From contig NZ_JACHJQ010000005.1 of assembly GCF_014203735.1 (NCBI RefSeq), positions 434,001 to 498,000 of the forward strand: a stretch of 64,000 nucleotides of DNA. Direction: 5' to 3'. A program made the translations under genes and the position numbers. The stretch comes from Actinophytocola algeriensis (GTDB lineage Bacteria; Actinomycetota; Actinomycetes; Mycobacteriales; Pseudonocardiaceae). Positions 8,411 through 17,877 of this stretch are shown piece after piece (within the stretch, counting starts at the first letter, position 1; each line of letters opens with the position of its first letter). The notes below the pieces were generated by a model that made no database searches, was not told the origin of the DNA, and saw nothing but the letters and a program-made list of their open reading frames with translations.

Positions 8411-8889
8411 GACAACCTCCGAAATGCCTTGGGTTTTACGAGAGGATCGGCCGGATGGCGCGTCGTCGGTCAGCTGACTCGGTGCGGTCCCGCGGCGACA
8501 GGACGATGGTGTCAGTTGGTGCAGAGGCAAGGGAACATCACCGACAACTCACAACCCGGATAGGTGGACCTGAAACCTCCGCTGGCTGACAGCGCACTCA
8601 CGTAACGTCGACACGTTCCGGTTGACCTCTCGATGTGACGCCGCACGTTGCGCCACCCGGGCCGGGAACCATCACCGAAAGCAGCCGCTTCACTGTCGAA
8701 CCTCGAACCAGCGGGTTCACCGTCCGCTCGACGGCAGAATGCGGTGCCGGCATTGGTGATTGCACTGGTTGTCGCGAGGCGATATACGCGGCCGATCGTT
8801 GAACCGAAGAAATGGTCGGGGGAATGGCCGGGGCGTGCCAACGGAACATCGAATCCCCTGAAGGCAGCGCGAAAGAGCGCGAGGAGAGG
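8411..8889. other. Intergenic region, about 480 bp
   Basis: Lies between the start of gadB and the end of selO, both on the minus strand. It should contain the gadB promoter. I see no convincing coding frame, RNA gene or strong inverted repeat here, and no clear -10/-35 pair. Confidence 0.4.
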
Positions 8890-10341
8890 TCAGGTTCCAC
8901 AGAAGGTCTGGTACGTGGCGCCGAAGTCCACGGGCGCGGGGGTGGCGTAGCGCTCGAGGCCGGGGCGTTGTTCGCAGGGGCGGTTCAGTGCGGCCAGCAG
9001 GTGCTCGAACGAACCGTGGTCACCCGTGGTCGCGGCGGCCAGGGCCTCCTCGACGAGGTGGTTGCGGGGGATGTACAGCGGGTTCACGCGGTCCATCGCG
9101 TCGGCGTCCGGGCCGAGCGACCGCCAGCGGGTCAGCCAGTCGTCGATCGCCGCGAGGTCGAGGAACAGTTCTCTGGCGGGTTCGGCGTCGCCGCGTGCGG
9201 CCGCGGCCAGGCGGCGGTAGAACGACGTGTGGTCGACGTGGTTGGCCTGGAGAAGGGTGAGCAGCTCGGCGGTCAGCGTCTCGTCGAGGCTGTCGGTCAG
9301 TCCGAGTTTGGCGCGCATGCCGGCCGACCAGGCGGCGTCGTACCGCGGGCGGAACGCGTCGAGTGCCTCGGTCGCCACTGCGATCGCCTGGTCCTGGTCG
9401 TCGGCGAACAGGGGGAGGAGGGACTCGGCGAGTCGCGCGAGGTTCCACTCCGCCATGCGCGGCTGGTTGCCGTAGGCGTAGCGCCCGCCGTGGTCGATGG
9501 AGCTGTAGACGGTGGCGGGCTCGAACGCGTCCAGGAACGCGCAGGGCCCGTAGTCGATGGTCTCGCCCGAGATCGTCATGTTGTCGGTGTTCATGACCCC
9601 GTGGATGAACCCGGCGAGCATCCACCTGGCCACCAGCGACGCCTGGGCGGCGACCACCGCCTCGAACAACGCGAGGTGCGGGCGTGCCGCCTCGGCGGCG
9701 GCGGGGTGGTGCCGGGCGATCGCGTGATCGGCGAGACGGCGCAGCAGGTCGAGGTCGCCGGTGGCCCGTGCGTACTGGAAACTGCCGACGCGCAGGTGGC
9801 TGCTCGCGACCCGCGCCAGTACGGCCCCCGGCAGCAGCGTGTCGCGGCGCACCGGACGCCCGGTCGCCACCACCGCCAGAGCGCGGGTCGTGGGGATGCC
9901 GAGTGCGTGCATCGCCTCGCTGACGACGTACTCGCGCAGCATCGGACCGACCGCGGCCAGGCCGTCGCCGCCACGGGCGAACGGGGTGCGCCCGGAGCCC
10001 TTGAGGTGCAGGTCGCGCGGGTGGCCGTCGGCGTGGGCGAGCTCCCCCAGCAGCAGCGCGCGGCCGTCACCCAGACGCGGTGAGTACTGGCCGAACTGGT
10101 GTCCGGCGTAAGCCTGCGCCACCGGGGTGGCGCCGTCGGGCACCTGGTTGCCGACGAGCAGGCGAACTCCCTCGGGGCCGCGCAACCAGGCGGGGTCGAG
10201 GCCGAGTTCTGCGGCCAGCGGCTCGTTGAGCACGAGCAACCGCGGTGCGGGAGCCTCCTCGGCCTGCCACGGCACAGCCATCTCGGGCAGGGCACGGGCG
10301 AAGTGGCCGCTCAGGGCAACGGTCGGCGGGGCGATGCTCAC
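8890..10341 (-). CDS. selO: Protein adenylyltransferase SelO (YdiU/UPF0061), Cys form
   Basis: 483 aa from the GTG at 10341 ([15 protein letters not shown]); the longer frame adds residues foreign to the family. A pseudokinase-fold enzyme that transfers AMP to Ser/Thr/Tyr of proteins and is linked to redox stress. Hallmarks: [60 protein letters not shown], and the metal site [20 protein letters not shown]. The extreme C-terminus ends TFCGT, where other family members place selenocysteine or cysteine; here it is Cys. Length agrees with E. coli SelO (478 aa). Stands alone in its operon as far as can be seen. Confidence 0.95.
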   Translation of the reverse strand: MSIAPPTVALSGHFARALPEMAVPWQAEEAPAPRLLVLNEPLAAELGLDPAWLRGPEGVRLLVGNQVPDGATPVAQAYAGHQFGQYSPRLGDGRALLLGELAHADGHPRDLHLKGSGRTPFARGGDGLAAVGPMLREYVVSEAMHALGIPTTRALAVVATGRPVRRDTLLPGAVLARVASSHLRVGSFQYARATGDLDLLRRLADHAIARHHPAAAEAARPHLALFEAVVAAQASLVARWMLAGFIHGVMNTDNMTISGETIDYGPCAFLDAFEPATVYSSIDHGGRYAYGNQPRMAEWNLARLAESLLPLFADDQDQAIAVATEALDAFRPRYDAAWSAGMRAKLGLTDSLDETLTAELLTLLQANHVDHTSFYRRLAAAARGDAEPARELFLDLAAIDDWLTRWRSLGPDADAMDRVNPLYIPRNHLVEEALAAATTGDHGSFEHLLAALNRPCEQRPGLERYATPAPVDFGATYQTFCGT

Positions 10342-10639
10342 GCCATCAACCGTACGTGCCACGTGCACGGCTGTCGGGTGGCCGGGGTCCCGCCGGCCGC
10401 TGCCCACCGCGTGCTCAGCGGACCATGATGCTGTCGATGAGCGTCTCGTCGGTGCCGCCGTCGGCCTGCTGGGATCGGAACTGCAGTGCGGCGACCGGTC
10501 GGCGCGGGACTGCTCGCACTGGTCCCGGCGGCGTGACCCGGGTGATCACGCCGCGGCCGGCAGAAGCCGCGATGTGACGGTTGAGTGAGCCAGGCGCCTC
10601 GTAGCGCATCGCGGTCCGGTCGTCAGCGGGCTGACCCGG

Positions 10640-11344
10640 TCAGGCCAGGGGCGCCTGCTGGTGCGCGGTGCCTTCCATGGTGGTGCGGGGCGTGGTCTGC
10701 CATTCGGTGATCTGGCGGACCACCCGGATCAGCAGGATGCCGGCGACGAGCGTGAGGCCCGTGCTGATCGTCGAGTAGACGGCGATCGTCTCGAAGTAGC
10801 CGACGGTCACGTCGCTCGTGTTCGTCTGGAGGCGGAGGAGGTACTGCATGGCGTAGTTGGCGATGAGGACCAGCCACCAGGCGCGGACCAGTGGGCTCAG
10901 GGGCAGGGGGTCGATCTGGTGCTGGTCGGCCGGTACGCCGGGGCGGCTGGCGCGCCAGATGTCGTCGACGATGCGGCGGGGGAACCAGAGGTTCACGACC
11001 GGGCAGAACCAGGCGCCGATGGTCCAGCCGCGGCCCATGCGGTGGTGGACGCCGGACAGGCGTTCGGAGTTCACGCGGGCACGCCACAACCAGGTCAGGA
11101 ACACGGTCACCGACGCGACCATGGCGAGCAGGCTCACCCAGACCGCGGTGATCGTGGCGTCGTCGGCGGCGTACAGGTCGCTGTCGGTGACCCCCGGCAG
11201 GCCGGCGACGTAGTCGGCGACGACGGAGTGCGCGTTCCACGCCGTCCACGTCCCGTACAGGTTGGTGGCGCAGACAGCGCCGATGAGCACGGACGCGGCC
11301 GCGGCAAGGGTCCGGACAGGCGTGAGCGGAGGCGGTGTGTACAC
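10640..11344 (-). CDS. DUF4328-domain membrane protein
   Basis: 234 aa from a GTG at 11344. Four or five TM helices: about 10-27, 65-88 (AVWVSLLAMVASVTVFLTWLW), 112-125, 155-172 and 185-212. The DUF4328 signature is clear between TM2 and TM3: WRARVNSERLSG, then MGRGWTIGAWFCPVVNLWFP and a following DIWRASRP. The family is abundant in actinobacteria and of unknown function. Its small, self-contained layout gives no hint of a partner, and the neighbours (selO downstream, SUKH-like genes divergent upstream) are probably unrelated. Confidence 0.85.
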   Translation of the reverse strand: MYTPPPLTPVRTLAAAASVLIGAVCATNLYGTWTAWNAHSVVADYVAGLPGVTDSDLYAADDATITAVWVSLLAMVASVTVFLTWLWRARVNSERLSGVHHRMGRGWTIGAWFCPVVNLWFPRRIVDDIWRASRPGVPADQHQIDPLPLSPLVRAWWLVLIANYAMQYLLRLQTNTSDVTVGYFETIAVYSTISTGLTLVAGILLIRVVRQITEWQTTPRTTMEGTAHQQAPLA

Positions 11345-11826
11345 AGTGATCCCCAGACGAGTCGAAACGAGTCACCTGCCCATCGCTCCGGCCTGATCAA
11401 CTGTTTCACTCGCCACGGGCGAAGTGTTCGCCTGTGTCGGGGCCGCGTGGTCGGACTGCTACACGAGGATCGTGGGGTGGGCAGCCCGTTCGCCCCGGGT
11501 GGCCAGATCCCCGGGTGTTCTCTGACGGGACCGGTCCACGCCAAACCCCATGTGGTAGCGGGAGAAGCGGACGCCGGGCGTCACTCCGCCGCGGCAACCC
11601 GAGCGTCCGTCGAATGTGGACGCGGTCCACATCCTGGCCACGCTCGCCGGTGGACGACCAGGCCGACATCCCCGTCCCGCCACCGGACCGCCGCCCGCCA
11701 GGACCTGGTCCTCCGTAGCGCCGCGACCTGTCGCGGGGTCCTTTCGGTTCAGTGGCAGACATCGTGCGAGACTGCTACGCGGTGAACGCCACCGAAGAGC
11801 CGCACACCACCACGAGGGACATGTCG
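11345..11826. other. Divergent intergenic region, about 480 bp
   Basis: Separates the DUF4328 gene (minus) from the SUKH-like gene (plus). No convincing coding frame. It holds the perfect palindrome listed at 11614-11632 and nothing else I can name. Confidence 0.5.
11614..11632. promoter_or_regulatory. Perfect 8-3-8 palindrome, candidate operator
   Basis: ATGTGGAC-gcg-GTCCACAT, both arms perfect, in the divergent intergenic region about 270 bp upstream of the DUF4328 start and 213 bp upstream of the plus-strand start at 11827. Size and symmetry suit a dimeric repressor such as TetR, GntR or MarR. No regulator gene is adjacent. Confidence 0.4.
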
Positions 11827-12351
11827 ATGGTTCCCGAAGATCTCGCCGTTTGGCGCCGCCGGCAGGATGCGGGCGAGCCGAACCCCTGGTCGGATGGCCT
11901 GCGCCTGCTTGCCGACGACGAGCAGCCCGCGGCGCTGGACACCGGCTACCTGACCGCCGGGGACCTCGCGAATCCCGACATCGCCGCCAACGTCAGGGCG
12001 ATCGAGGAAACGGCCGCGCTGATCACGTGGGTCGCCGAAGATGAGGACGAGGGCCAGGCGTTCGGTTACTGGCGTGGCCCGAACGACCTTCCGCTCGCCG
12101 CGGCGCCCGTCGTCAGCCTCGACAACGAGGGCCAGTTCCAGGTCCTCCGGGGCACCAACCTCAGCGAAGCCCTGAGCGACGAGTACGGCCAGTGGGCCGA
12201 CGACGGCTATCCCGGCCTGGTCGCGCGGTGCCGGTCCCAGGGCGTGACGATCAGCGCCGAGGATCCCGCCGAGCTCCCGGAGCCGACGGTGTCGCCGACC
12301 CCGGCGGAGCACCACGTCGCTCGCTACCGCGAGTTGCTCGCAGGCAGTTGA
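11827..12351 (+). CDS. SUKH/SMI1-KNR4-like protein (putative)
   Basis: 174 aa from the ATG at 11827, chosen because GAGGG lies 8 nt upstream. ATG 11821 and a GTG at 11752 are in frame but less well placed. Acidic, soluble, no signal peptide. The core resembles the C-terminal part of SUKH proteins: ETAALITWVAEDEDEGQAFG, then a GYW motif, then VVSLDNEGQFQVL and GTNLSEALSDEY. SUKH proteins often act as immunity proteins to polymorphic toxins or as cytosolic partners. No toxin gene is adjacent, so no such role is shown. It starts an operon with the gene at 12368 (16 nt gap). Confidence 0.55.
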   Translation: MVPEDLAVWRRRQDAGEPNPWSDGLRLLADDEQPAALDTGYLTAGDLANPDIAANVRAIEETAALITWVAEDEDEGQAFGYWRGPNDLPLAAAPVVSLDNEGQFQVLRGTNLSEALSDEYGQWADDGYPGLVARCRSQGVTISAEDPAELPEPTVSPTPAEHHVARYRELLAGS

Positions 12352-12367
12352 CCCGGGGGTCCAGCCG

Positions 12368-13306
12368 ATGACTGACGAGATCGTCGATGCCAGTCCTGAG
12401 CAGGTGGTGGCCGTCATCGAGCAGATGGCCGACCTGCCGTGGCCGGACGGCGACGAGTGGCTCGAATGGGAGATCGACGGGCTCGAAGGGCAAACCAGCT
12501 TCCTCATGCACGTGCTCCCCCTCGGTGCCACCTCGGACGCGGCGGCCCTGACGTCCTTGACGACGCCCCTCAGCAAGCTGGCCGACCAGCGCTGGGGCGT
12601 CCGCTACCGCTTCGACGCGACGCGCTTCACCGACGACGCCGACACCGATCCGGCGTCGTACGACCGGCGCAGCGCGCCCGCGAGCCTGGTGCGAGCGCTC
12701 GGCTCGGACAACGCGGCGTGGTGGCGGTCCGGGAGTGACGCCGTGGTTCTCGTTGACAACTCAGCTGCCGCGCCGGAGACCAGCAAAGCCGCCGTGCTCG
12801 TGCTGCCGGCGCAGTGGCTGGCCGGGCCGGGTGCTGAAGAGGACGCGCTCCGGTCCCCACTCGTCGCGGACTTCCTCTCCGGCGACAAGGACCGCGTCCT
12901 CCCTGCGTTGTGGGCGGTCTTCGCGACCCGTGATCCCGAGATCCTGGCGCCGCTGGCACGCGCGTTGCCTGCCATTGAGAAAGCGACCGCGGACACGGAG
13001 CTCGGCGGCATGCTCGCGTCCAACAACTCCAACCTGGACCACGTACTCGACCGGATCTCGCTGTTCGGCAAGGGCGCCTGCCTCTGCGCCGCCTACTTCT
13101 CGCACCAGTTCTACGATCCCGAGAAGGAGGCGCATCGGCGGCACGTCCGGATCGTGGAGACGGTCCCCAACGACGGGCAATGGGTGCCCGACCGCATCTG
13201 CGAGTGTCGCGACTGCGGCAGGCGGTTCCAGGTCGAGAAGGGGGAGTACCACTACACCTGGTGGAAGTGGACCGAGGTCGCCCAGCTCGGGGGAAAGCAT
13301 GCGTGA
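12368..13306 (+). CDS. Hypothetical protein with C-terminal Cys-rich (zinc-ribbon-like) motif
   Basis: 312 aa; I do not recognise the family. Soluble and acidic, with a repetitive helical middle (FATRDPEILAPLARALPAIE). The C-terminal 45 residues carry ICECRDCGRRFQVEKGEYHY, a C-x-C-x2-C cluster followed by aromatic residues, resembling half of a zinc ribbon. Earlier Cys at GACLCAAYF may complete the site. Sixteen nucleotides behind the SUKH-like gene, so probably co-transcribed and possibly its functional partner. ATG start without a strong ribosome site, which suits translational coupling. Confidence 0.6.
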   Translation: MTDEIVDASPEQVVAVIEQMADLPWPDGDEWLEWEIDGLEGQTSFLMHVLPLGATSDAAALTSLTTPLSKLADQRWGVRYRFDATRFTDDADTDPASYDRRSAPASLVRALGSDNAAWWRSGSDAVVLVDNSAAAPETSKAAVLVLPAQWLAGPGAEEDALRSPLVADFLSGDKDRVLPALWAVFATRDPEILAPLARALPAIEKATADTELGGMLASNNSNLDHVLDRISLFGKGACLCAAYFSHQFYDPEKEAHRRHVRIVETVPNDGQWVPDRICECRDCGRRFQVEKGEYHYTWWKWTEVAQLGGKHA

Positions 13307-13463
13307 GGTTGCTGGCGTCACCTTGCAGGGCATCAAACGCACCGAACAGGCGACGGATCACCGCCGCAGACGACGCTGAGTGTCCAGCCGGGTGAGCATT
13401 GCTTCGCCATCTCACAGACGATAATCTTCACCCATATCGACTGAGATGAGGGGGAAGCTTTAC

Positions 13464-14342
13464 ATGCGATGGAAGATTCCGGCCAGCGTGCTATTGGTAC
13501 TCGCTTTATTGATCCCGGCGTCAACGGCGGTGGCGCAAACCGGATCGTCGAGGCTGGACGAGACAACCTGTCAAGCGGTCGTGTACACGGATATTCGTGA
13601 GCTTTTCGTCGTTGACTTGGATACCGCGTCCGATCTCGAGATCCGGATGCTGGCCAACCGAATCTCTTCTGTGGCCGGCGCCGAATCGTTGACCGGGTTG
13701 TATGAAGCTGTGCAGGAGCTGCTGAGGAACGGGTCGCCTGATGAGATCCGCGCGTTCCTCCAGGAAGGCTGGCAGACCCACTGGACAATAGATCTGCGAG
13801 TTACGGTGCTCCGCACGATGGGAGATCCGGCCGCCGGTGCCAACGTGCGGGCGGCAGCGCAAGAAGCGCTCGACGACGGAACCATCGACACGTTCCTGAC
13901 CTACCTCAATCACGGCCTGTACGTCGCACGCGCGCTAGACGCCGGGTGGTCCCTGGAGGTGCACACGGATATCCGTGGGCTTTTCGTCGTTGACTTGGAT
14001 ACCGCGTCCGATCTCGAGATCCGGATGCTGGCCAACCGAATCTCTTCTGTGGCCGGCGCCGAATCGTTGACCGGGTTGTATGAAGCTGTGCAGGAGCTGC
14101 TGAGGAACGGGTCGCCTGATGAGATCCGCGCGTTCCTCCAGGAAGGCTGGCAGACCCACTGGACAATGGATCTGCGAGTCACGGTGCTCCGCACGATGGG
14201 AGATCCGGCCGCCGGTGCCAACGTGCGGGCGGCAGCGCAAGAAGCGCTCGACGACGGAACCATCGACACCTTTCTGACCTACCTCAACCACGGCCTGTAC
14301 GTCGCACGCGCGCTTGACGCCTGCGAGTCTCAGCCGGCGTAG
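13464..14342 (+). CDS. Exported ALF-repeat protein with internal tandem duplication
   Basis: 292 aa from the ATG at 13464 (MRWKIPASVL), with GAGGGGGAA upstream; ATG 13446 is the alternative. Sec signal peptide at 1-25 ending VAQ. The mature protein is two copies of a unit of about 126 aa, each holding helical ALF-type segments (VRAAAQEALDDGTIDTFLTY, EIRAFLQEGWQ). ALF repeats are actinobacterial helical repeats of unknown role, often in large secreted proteins; here nothing else is present. Codons are less GC-biased than in neighbouring genes (GACTTGGATACC, AATCTCTTCT). A Cys near the mature N-terminus and one at the C-terminus could form a disulfide. Single gene. Confidence 0.7.
   Translation: MRWKIPASVLLVLALLIPASTAVAQTGSSRLDETTCQAVVYTDIRELFVVDLDTASDLEIRMLANRISSVAGAESLTGLYEAVQELLRNGSPDEIRAFLQEGWQTHWTIDLRVTVLRTMGDPAAGANVRAAAQEALDDGTIDTFLTYLNHGLYVARALDAGWSLEVHTDIRGLFVVDLDTASDLEIRMLANRISSVAGAESLTGLYEAVQELLRNGSPDEIRAFLQEGWQTHWTMDLRVTVLRTMGDPAAGANVRAAAQEALDDGTIDTFLTYLNHGLYVARALDACESQPA
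13581..13942 (+). repeat. Tandem intragenic repeat, copy 1
   Basis: First copy of a 362 bp element repeated with a 378 bp period (126 codons) inside the ALF-repeat gene. It differs from copy 2 at about nine positions, roughly 97.5 percent identity, with a central stretch of over 180 bp identical. Confidence 0.95.
13959..14320 (+). repeat. Tandem intragenic repeat, copy 2
   Basis: Second copy of the 362 bp element, separated from copy 1 by 16 bp. Several of the differences are silent. The near identity implies a recent in-frame duplication or ongoing gene conversion. Confidence 0.95.
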
Positions 14343-14635
14343 TCAAGCGCCATCATCCGTCAGGCGGCGATCTACTACACGGCCGCCTTCACCTCAGCAC
14401 TCGCCGCGAAACGAGTAAAAGAGACTATGGGGACTGCAGGCGACCACGCCGTGCAGAGCAAGTGCATACCAGACCCCATCGTCGCGCCCGAGTCGTGAGG
14501 TGAAGGCGGCACGTTCTCCGGCTGTCGCGGAGCAGAGCAGTCGTCGGCAACCGACACCAGTGTCACGTCGTCCCAACGGGATACGAACCTACTCAAGATC
14601 CTGACGCGTGGCCGCCGACGTTGTAGGGTCCCGGC

Positions 14636-15511
14636 GTGCATTTACTCACCGCCGCGCAACAGGACCGGCTGCGGCACCTCGCTCGCCGCAGCCCGGCGTT
14701 CATCGGCATGCGGGTCGTCGTCCACGACGACCATGTCGAGGTCACCCACCCCGAGTCGCTCGTGCTCGGGTTCGAGTCGCTTTCGGCGGCGCTGGCGGGC
14801 GCTCCGGCCGGGCAGTGGCCGGAGCTGGTCGACGAGCACTTCCGGCGGATCATCGCCCACGGGACGGCGGACAGGTCCGACGTCGAAGGGCCGACCGAGG
14901 CCGTGCTCCAGCGCACCTATCCGCACCTGGCCCTCTCGGACAGCGAGGCGTCGGAGGTGGCGTCCTACGCCGACGAGATCACCCCCGGTCTGCTCCGGGT
15001 ACTCGCCTTCGACCGGCCCGACGTCATCGTGACCATGACGGACGAGGACGTGCGGCGGCACGGCTACGACCGGCTTTACGACGCCGGCATGGAGAACCTG
15101 GCGAAGGAAGTGCCGGACCGGTGCGTCGAGGTCGACGGCGTCTACTACCTGCGGGGTTCGGACTACGTCGCCTCGCTGGTGCTGATCATCCCGTGGGTGA
15201 TCGAGGCCGTGACCGGGGTGGCCGACGCACCGTACGGCGCACTGGTCGCGATGCCGGCCCGCGACCAGTTCATCTTCCACGTCATCCGGGACCGGGACAC
15301 CGCGGGAGTGCTGGCGGCACTGGACGAGGTCGGGCAGCTCGCCGCCGAGTGCTACGCGAACAGTGCGTACCAGCTCAGCTCACTGGTGTACTGGTGGCGT
15401 CCCATGCCCGTGGGTGCGCTCGAGATCGTCGGGTACCACAACGGTGCGGGTGTGGTCACCGACTACTCGGACGACTTCGAGGACGTGCTCTTCACCGTGG
15501 GGCTGAACTAA
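14636..15511 (+). CDS. DUF1444-like hypothetical protein
   Basis: 291 aa from a GTG at 14636. Soluble, acidic, no signal. A segment near residues 165-190 (VYYLRGSDYVASLVLIIPW) and the order of conserved blocks resemble DUF1444/YtpQ-type proteins, whose role is unknown. The C-terminal part (HNGAGVVTDYSDDFEDVLFT) looks like a compact beta domain. Followed 50 bp later on the same strand by the gene at 15562. No clear ribosome site, so the exact start is less certain. The function cannot be assigned. Confidence 0.6.
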   Translation: MHLLTAAQQDRLRHLARRSPAFIGMRVVVHDDHVEVTHPESLVLGFESLSAALAGAPAGQWPELVDEHFRRIIAHGTADRSDVEGPTEAVLQRTYPHLALSDSEASEVASYADEITPGLLRVLAFDRPDVIVTMTDEDVRRHGYDRLYDAGMENLAKEVPDRCVEVDGVYYLRGSDYVASLVLIIPWVIEAVTGVADAPYGALVAMPARDQFIFHVIRDRDTAGVLAALDEVGQLAAECYANSAYQLSSLVYWWRPMPVGALEIVGYHNGAGVVTDYSDDFEDVLFTVGLN

Positions 15512-15561
15512 GGCATCGCCTGCCCCGAGCCGCTACCTGGACACAAGAGGTTCATCGTGCG

Positions 15562-15915
15562 ATGGACACCGAGTTGCCGTCGCTGCTTGCTCGGTGGAAC
15601 ACCGAGCCGCCGCTCACCCGGTACGTCCTCGGATGCGTTGCCGCGCACTATCCGCATCACGGTCGGCTGATCACCGGGCAGGTCAGCGACATGAGTTCGG
15701 ACTACGCCGGCACCCAACCAGGCGTCTACCTGAAGCTCGCAGAGGCGTTGCTGCGTGCCGACGACACGCAGACGTTCACCATCGCCGCGGATATCATCAG
15801 CTGGGCTGAGGACCTCGACCCTGGCTGGCTCGACGCGCCAGGTGTCAGCCCCGCGCTGAAAGGCACGCACACCTTGGCCATGGGTGCACCTCGCGCGGCG
15901 AACACCACGGCTTGA
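15562..15915 (+). CDS. Small hypothetical protein
   Basis: 117 aa; ATG with AAGAGG about 11 nt upstream. Soluble, helical, with no motif I recognise (LPSLLARWNTEPPLTRYVLG at the start; ITGQVSDMSSDYAGTQPGVY in the middle). Codon third positions are GC-rich as expected for a real gene here. Lies between the DUF1444-like gene and a membrane protein gene on the same strand, possibly one transcript. Confidence 0.5.
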   Translation: MDTELPSLLARWNTEPPLTRYVLGCVAAHYPHHGRLITGQVSDMSSDYAGTQPGVYLKLAEALLRADDTQTFTIAADIISWAEDLDPGWLDAPGVSPALKGTHTLAMGAPRAANTTA

Positions 15916-16000
15916 TCGACGCGGCCGCCACGGCCGGTGGGCCCCGCTCCCGCGTCCGCCGCGCACCGAGGACAGCACCCAGAACGGGATCTTGAACAGG

Positions 16001-16867
16001 ATGTCGAGCAACAGACGCAAGACGAAGACGAAGCCTGGCAGGGCAGTCGGCACCAAACCGGTCACACAGCGCCCACCCGTGGCCCCGGAACCCGAAGCCC
16101 CGGAGGCTCCTCTCGAAACGCGGGAGAAGCCCTACCGTTGGGCCGTCGGAGCCGTGCTCGTGGTCTGCGCGGTAGCCGTCACACTGGCGGTCGCCAGCGG
16201 ACGATTCGTCCCGTTCATCCGGCAGCCGTTCGACCTGTGGGAACGGTGGGCAGGCGGGGAACAACTGGCTGACACGCGTCTGTGGGGCTGGCCGCTGTTG
16301 GGCTGGGGTCGATTGGGCAAGGTGTTTCAGTTCCTCGCCGGGCTCACCATCGTCCTCGATCTGATCGGCCCGGAGCCCCTTCGTGCCTTCGGTGCCCGGC
16401 TTCGCGAAGTGTCGTGGCGACAGCTTGCCGACAAGGCCGAGAAGTTCGTCATCGCAATCACCGCATTGTTCCTGCTGTCTTATTACTTGCTATTTTTCCT
16501 GTTCATCTTCGCCGGCCCCTTCATGGCAGAGGTTGGCATGTCCATTGATCTGCTATTCGGCACGTTCGGGTTCATCGTGGCGCTGTTGAGTCTGTTCGGT
16601 GTCGGGTTCTTGCTGGCCAGAGGGTGGCGCAGAGAGTCAAGGCACAAGGAGCAAGGCGGCGTGCTCTGGTATGCGGCGAAGGCACCTTTCTTCATCGTTG
16701 CAGCGGTTCCAGTCGGGTTGTGGGTCGCAGTATCTCGCGGACTGCTGGTGCCACTCGTCAACGGACTCTCCACGATATTTGACCGTGCACAACCGGGCCA
16801 TCCACTCCGCTGGGGCGCGTTCGTGTTGTTCGTCATCGGGTTTCAGTTCGATCTGCTCGCGTCCTGA
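16001..16867 (+). CDS. Hypothetical integral membrane protein
   Basis: 288 aa from the ATG at 16001 (MSSNRRKTKTKPG); the preceding Arg-rich frame is not coding style. A basic, Pro/Glu-rich cytosolic N-terminus (1-47) leads to TM1 near 50-68. Further TMs lie around 105-122, 152-182 (a strong pair), 190-212 and 235-260, with another near 272-286. There are no transporter or enzyme motifs. A long amphipathic stretch between TM2 and TM3 (FGARLREVSWRQLADKAEKF) may lie at the membrane face. Base composition drops towards AT in the TM-coding part, as usual for Phe/Leu-rich helices. Unknown function. Confidence 0.65.
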   Translation: MSSNRRKTKTKPGRAVGTKPVTQRPPVAPEPEAPEAPLETREKPYRWAVGAVLVVCAVAVTLAVASGRFVPFIRQPFDLWERWAGGEQLADTRLWGWPLLGWGRLGKVFQFLAGLTIVLDLIGPEPLRAFGARLREVSWRQLADKAEKFVIAITALFLLSYYLLFFLFIFAGPFMAEVGMSIDLLFGTFGFIVALLSLFGVGFLLARGWRRESRHKEQGGVLWYAAKAPFFIVAAVPVGLWVAVSRGLLVPLVNGLSTIFDRAQPGHPLRWGAFVLFVIGFQFDLLAS

Positions 16868-16939
16868 GCCGGGCTGTGACCGAGTGATGTTGGTCAACCT
16901 CAGTACTCGCGCGACGTTTGACGGGGTCATGCTGTTGCC

Positions 16940-17728
16940 GTGAACCGTTACCTGCTCGACAACCGCCGCCCGGAAGCGGGCGAGAGGTTCGCAGCGCTCG
17001 CCGAACTGTTCGATCCATGGACGTTTCGCCACCTCGACGACTTGGGGCTCGGCGAGGGATGGCGGTGTTGGGAGGTCGGTGCCGGCGGTGTCTCGGTACC
17101 GAACGGCCTGGCGGAGCGAGTGGGGCCCAGCGGCCGGGTGCTGGCCACCGACATCGACGTGTCGTGGACCGAGCCCGCGGCAGGCGGTGTTCTGGAAGTA
17201 CGTCGGCACGACGTGACAAGCGATCCGCCGCCGGCGGAGACGTTCGACCTGGTCCACGCCCGGCTGGTGCTGGTCCACCTGAAGGATCGCGCGGCCGCGC
17301 TGCGGGTCATGATCGATGCGCTCCGGCCTGGCGGATGGCTGGTGATCGAGGATGCGGACCCCTCGCTGCAGCCGCTTGCCTGTCCGGACGAGCGCGGCCC
17401 CGCCGAGGAGTTGGCGAACCGGCTGCGCACCCGCATCCGCACGCTGCTGGCCGAGCGCGGCGCGGACCTCGCGTATGGTCGCACGCTGCACAGGCTGCTG
17501 CGTGAGTCAGACCTGGAGGGCGTCAGTGCGGAGGCCTACTTCCCGATCGGATCACCCGCCTGCGTCGTCCTGGAAGCGGCCACGATCCAGCACGTTCGCG
17601 ACCAGCTGCTGGCCGCGGAACTGGCGACCCCCGAGGAGATCGAGACAAACCTCGCGAACCTCGCCAGCGGCGACCTGCACCTCATGCTCGCACCGATGAT
17701 CACCGCATGGGGCCGCAAGCCGACCTGA
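16940..17728 (+). CDS. SAM-dependent class I methyltransferase
   Basis: 262 aa from a GTG at 16940 (MNRYLLDNRRPEAGERFAAL). Rossmann-type methyltransferase: motif I CWEVGAGGVSVPNGLAE at about 43-60, acidic ribose-binding residue in VLATDIDV, motif with FDLVHARLVLVHL around 101-113, and post-motif LRPGGWLVIEDAD. Binds S-adenosylmethionine; the substrate cannot be told. The DNRRPEAGERFAALAELFDP opening is common to a group of actinobacterial small-molecule methyltransferases. Convergent with the exporter gene at 17878. Confidence 0.85.
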   Translation: MNRYLLDNRRPEAGERFAALAELFDPWTFRHLDDLGLGEGWRCWEVGAGGVSVPNGLAERVGPSGRVLATDIDVSWTEPAAGGVLEVRRHDVTSDPPPAETFDLVHARLVLVHLKDRAAALRVMIDALRPGGWLVIEDADPSLQPLACPDERGPAEELANRLRTRIRTLLAERGADLAYGRTLHRLLRESDLEGVSAEAYFPIGSPACVVLEAATIQHVRDQLLAAELATPEEIETNLANLASGDLHLMLAPMITAWGRKPT

Positions 17729-17877
17729 GAGGTCGCGCGGACAGGCAACCGGTCAAGGACGTCGGTCACCCTCGCCAGGGTCGCGAACCCACGGTTGTGC
17801 CACGAGTTGGTCCGCTCCACGACCAGGGACGCGCCGCCACGCTGCCGTCGGATGGCAGTGCGTGGCGGCGCGGTCTC

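Noticed and set aside
10415-10609. 64-codon minus-strand frame upstream of selO ending [11 protein letters not shown]
   Set aside because: The second half looks faintly like the end of an extracellular domain, but the first half is random in style and no ribosome site or family supports it.
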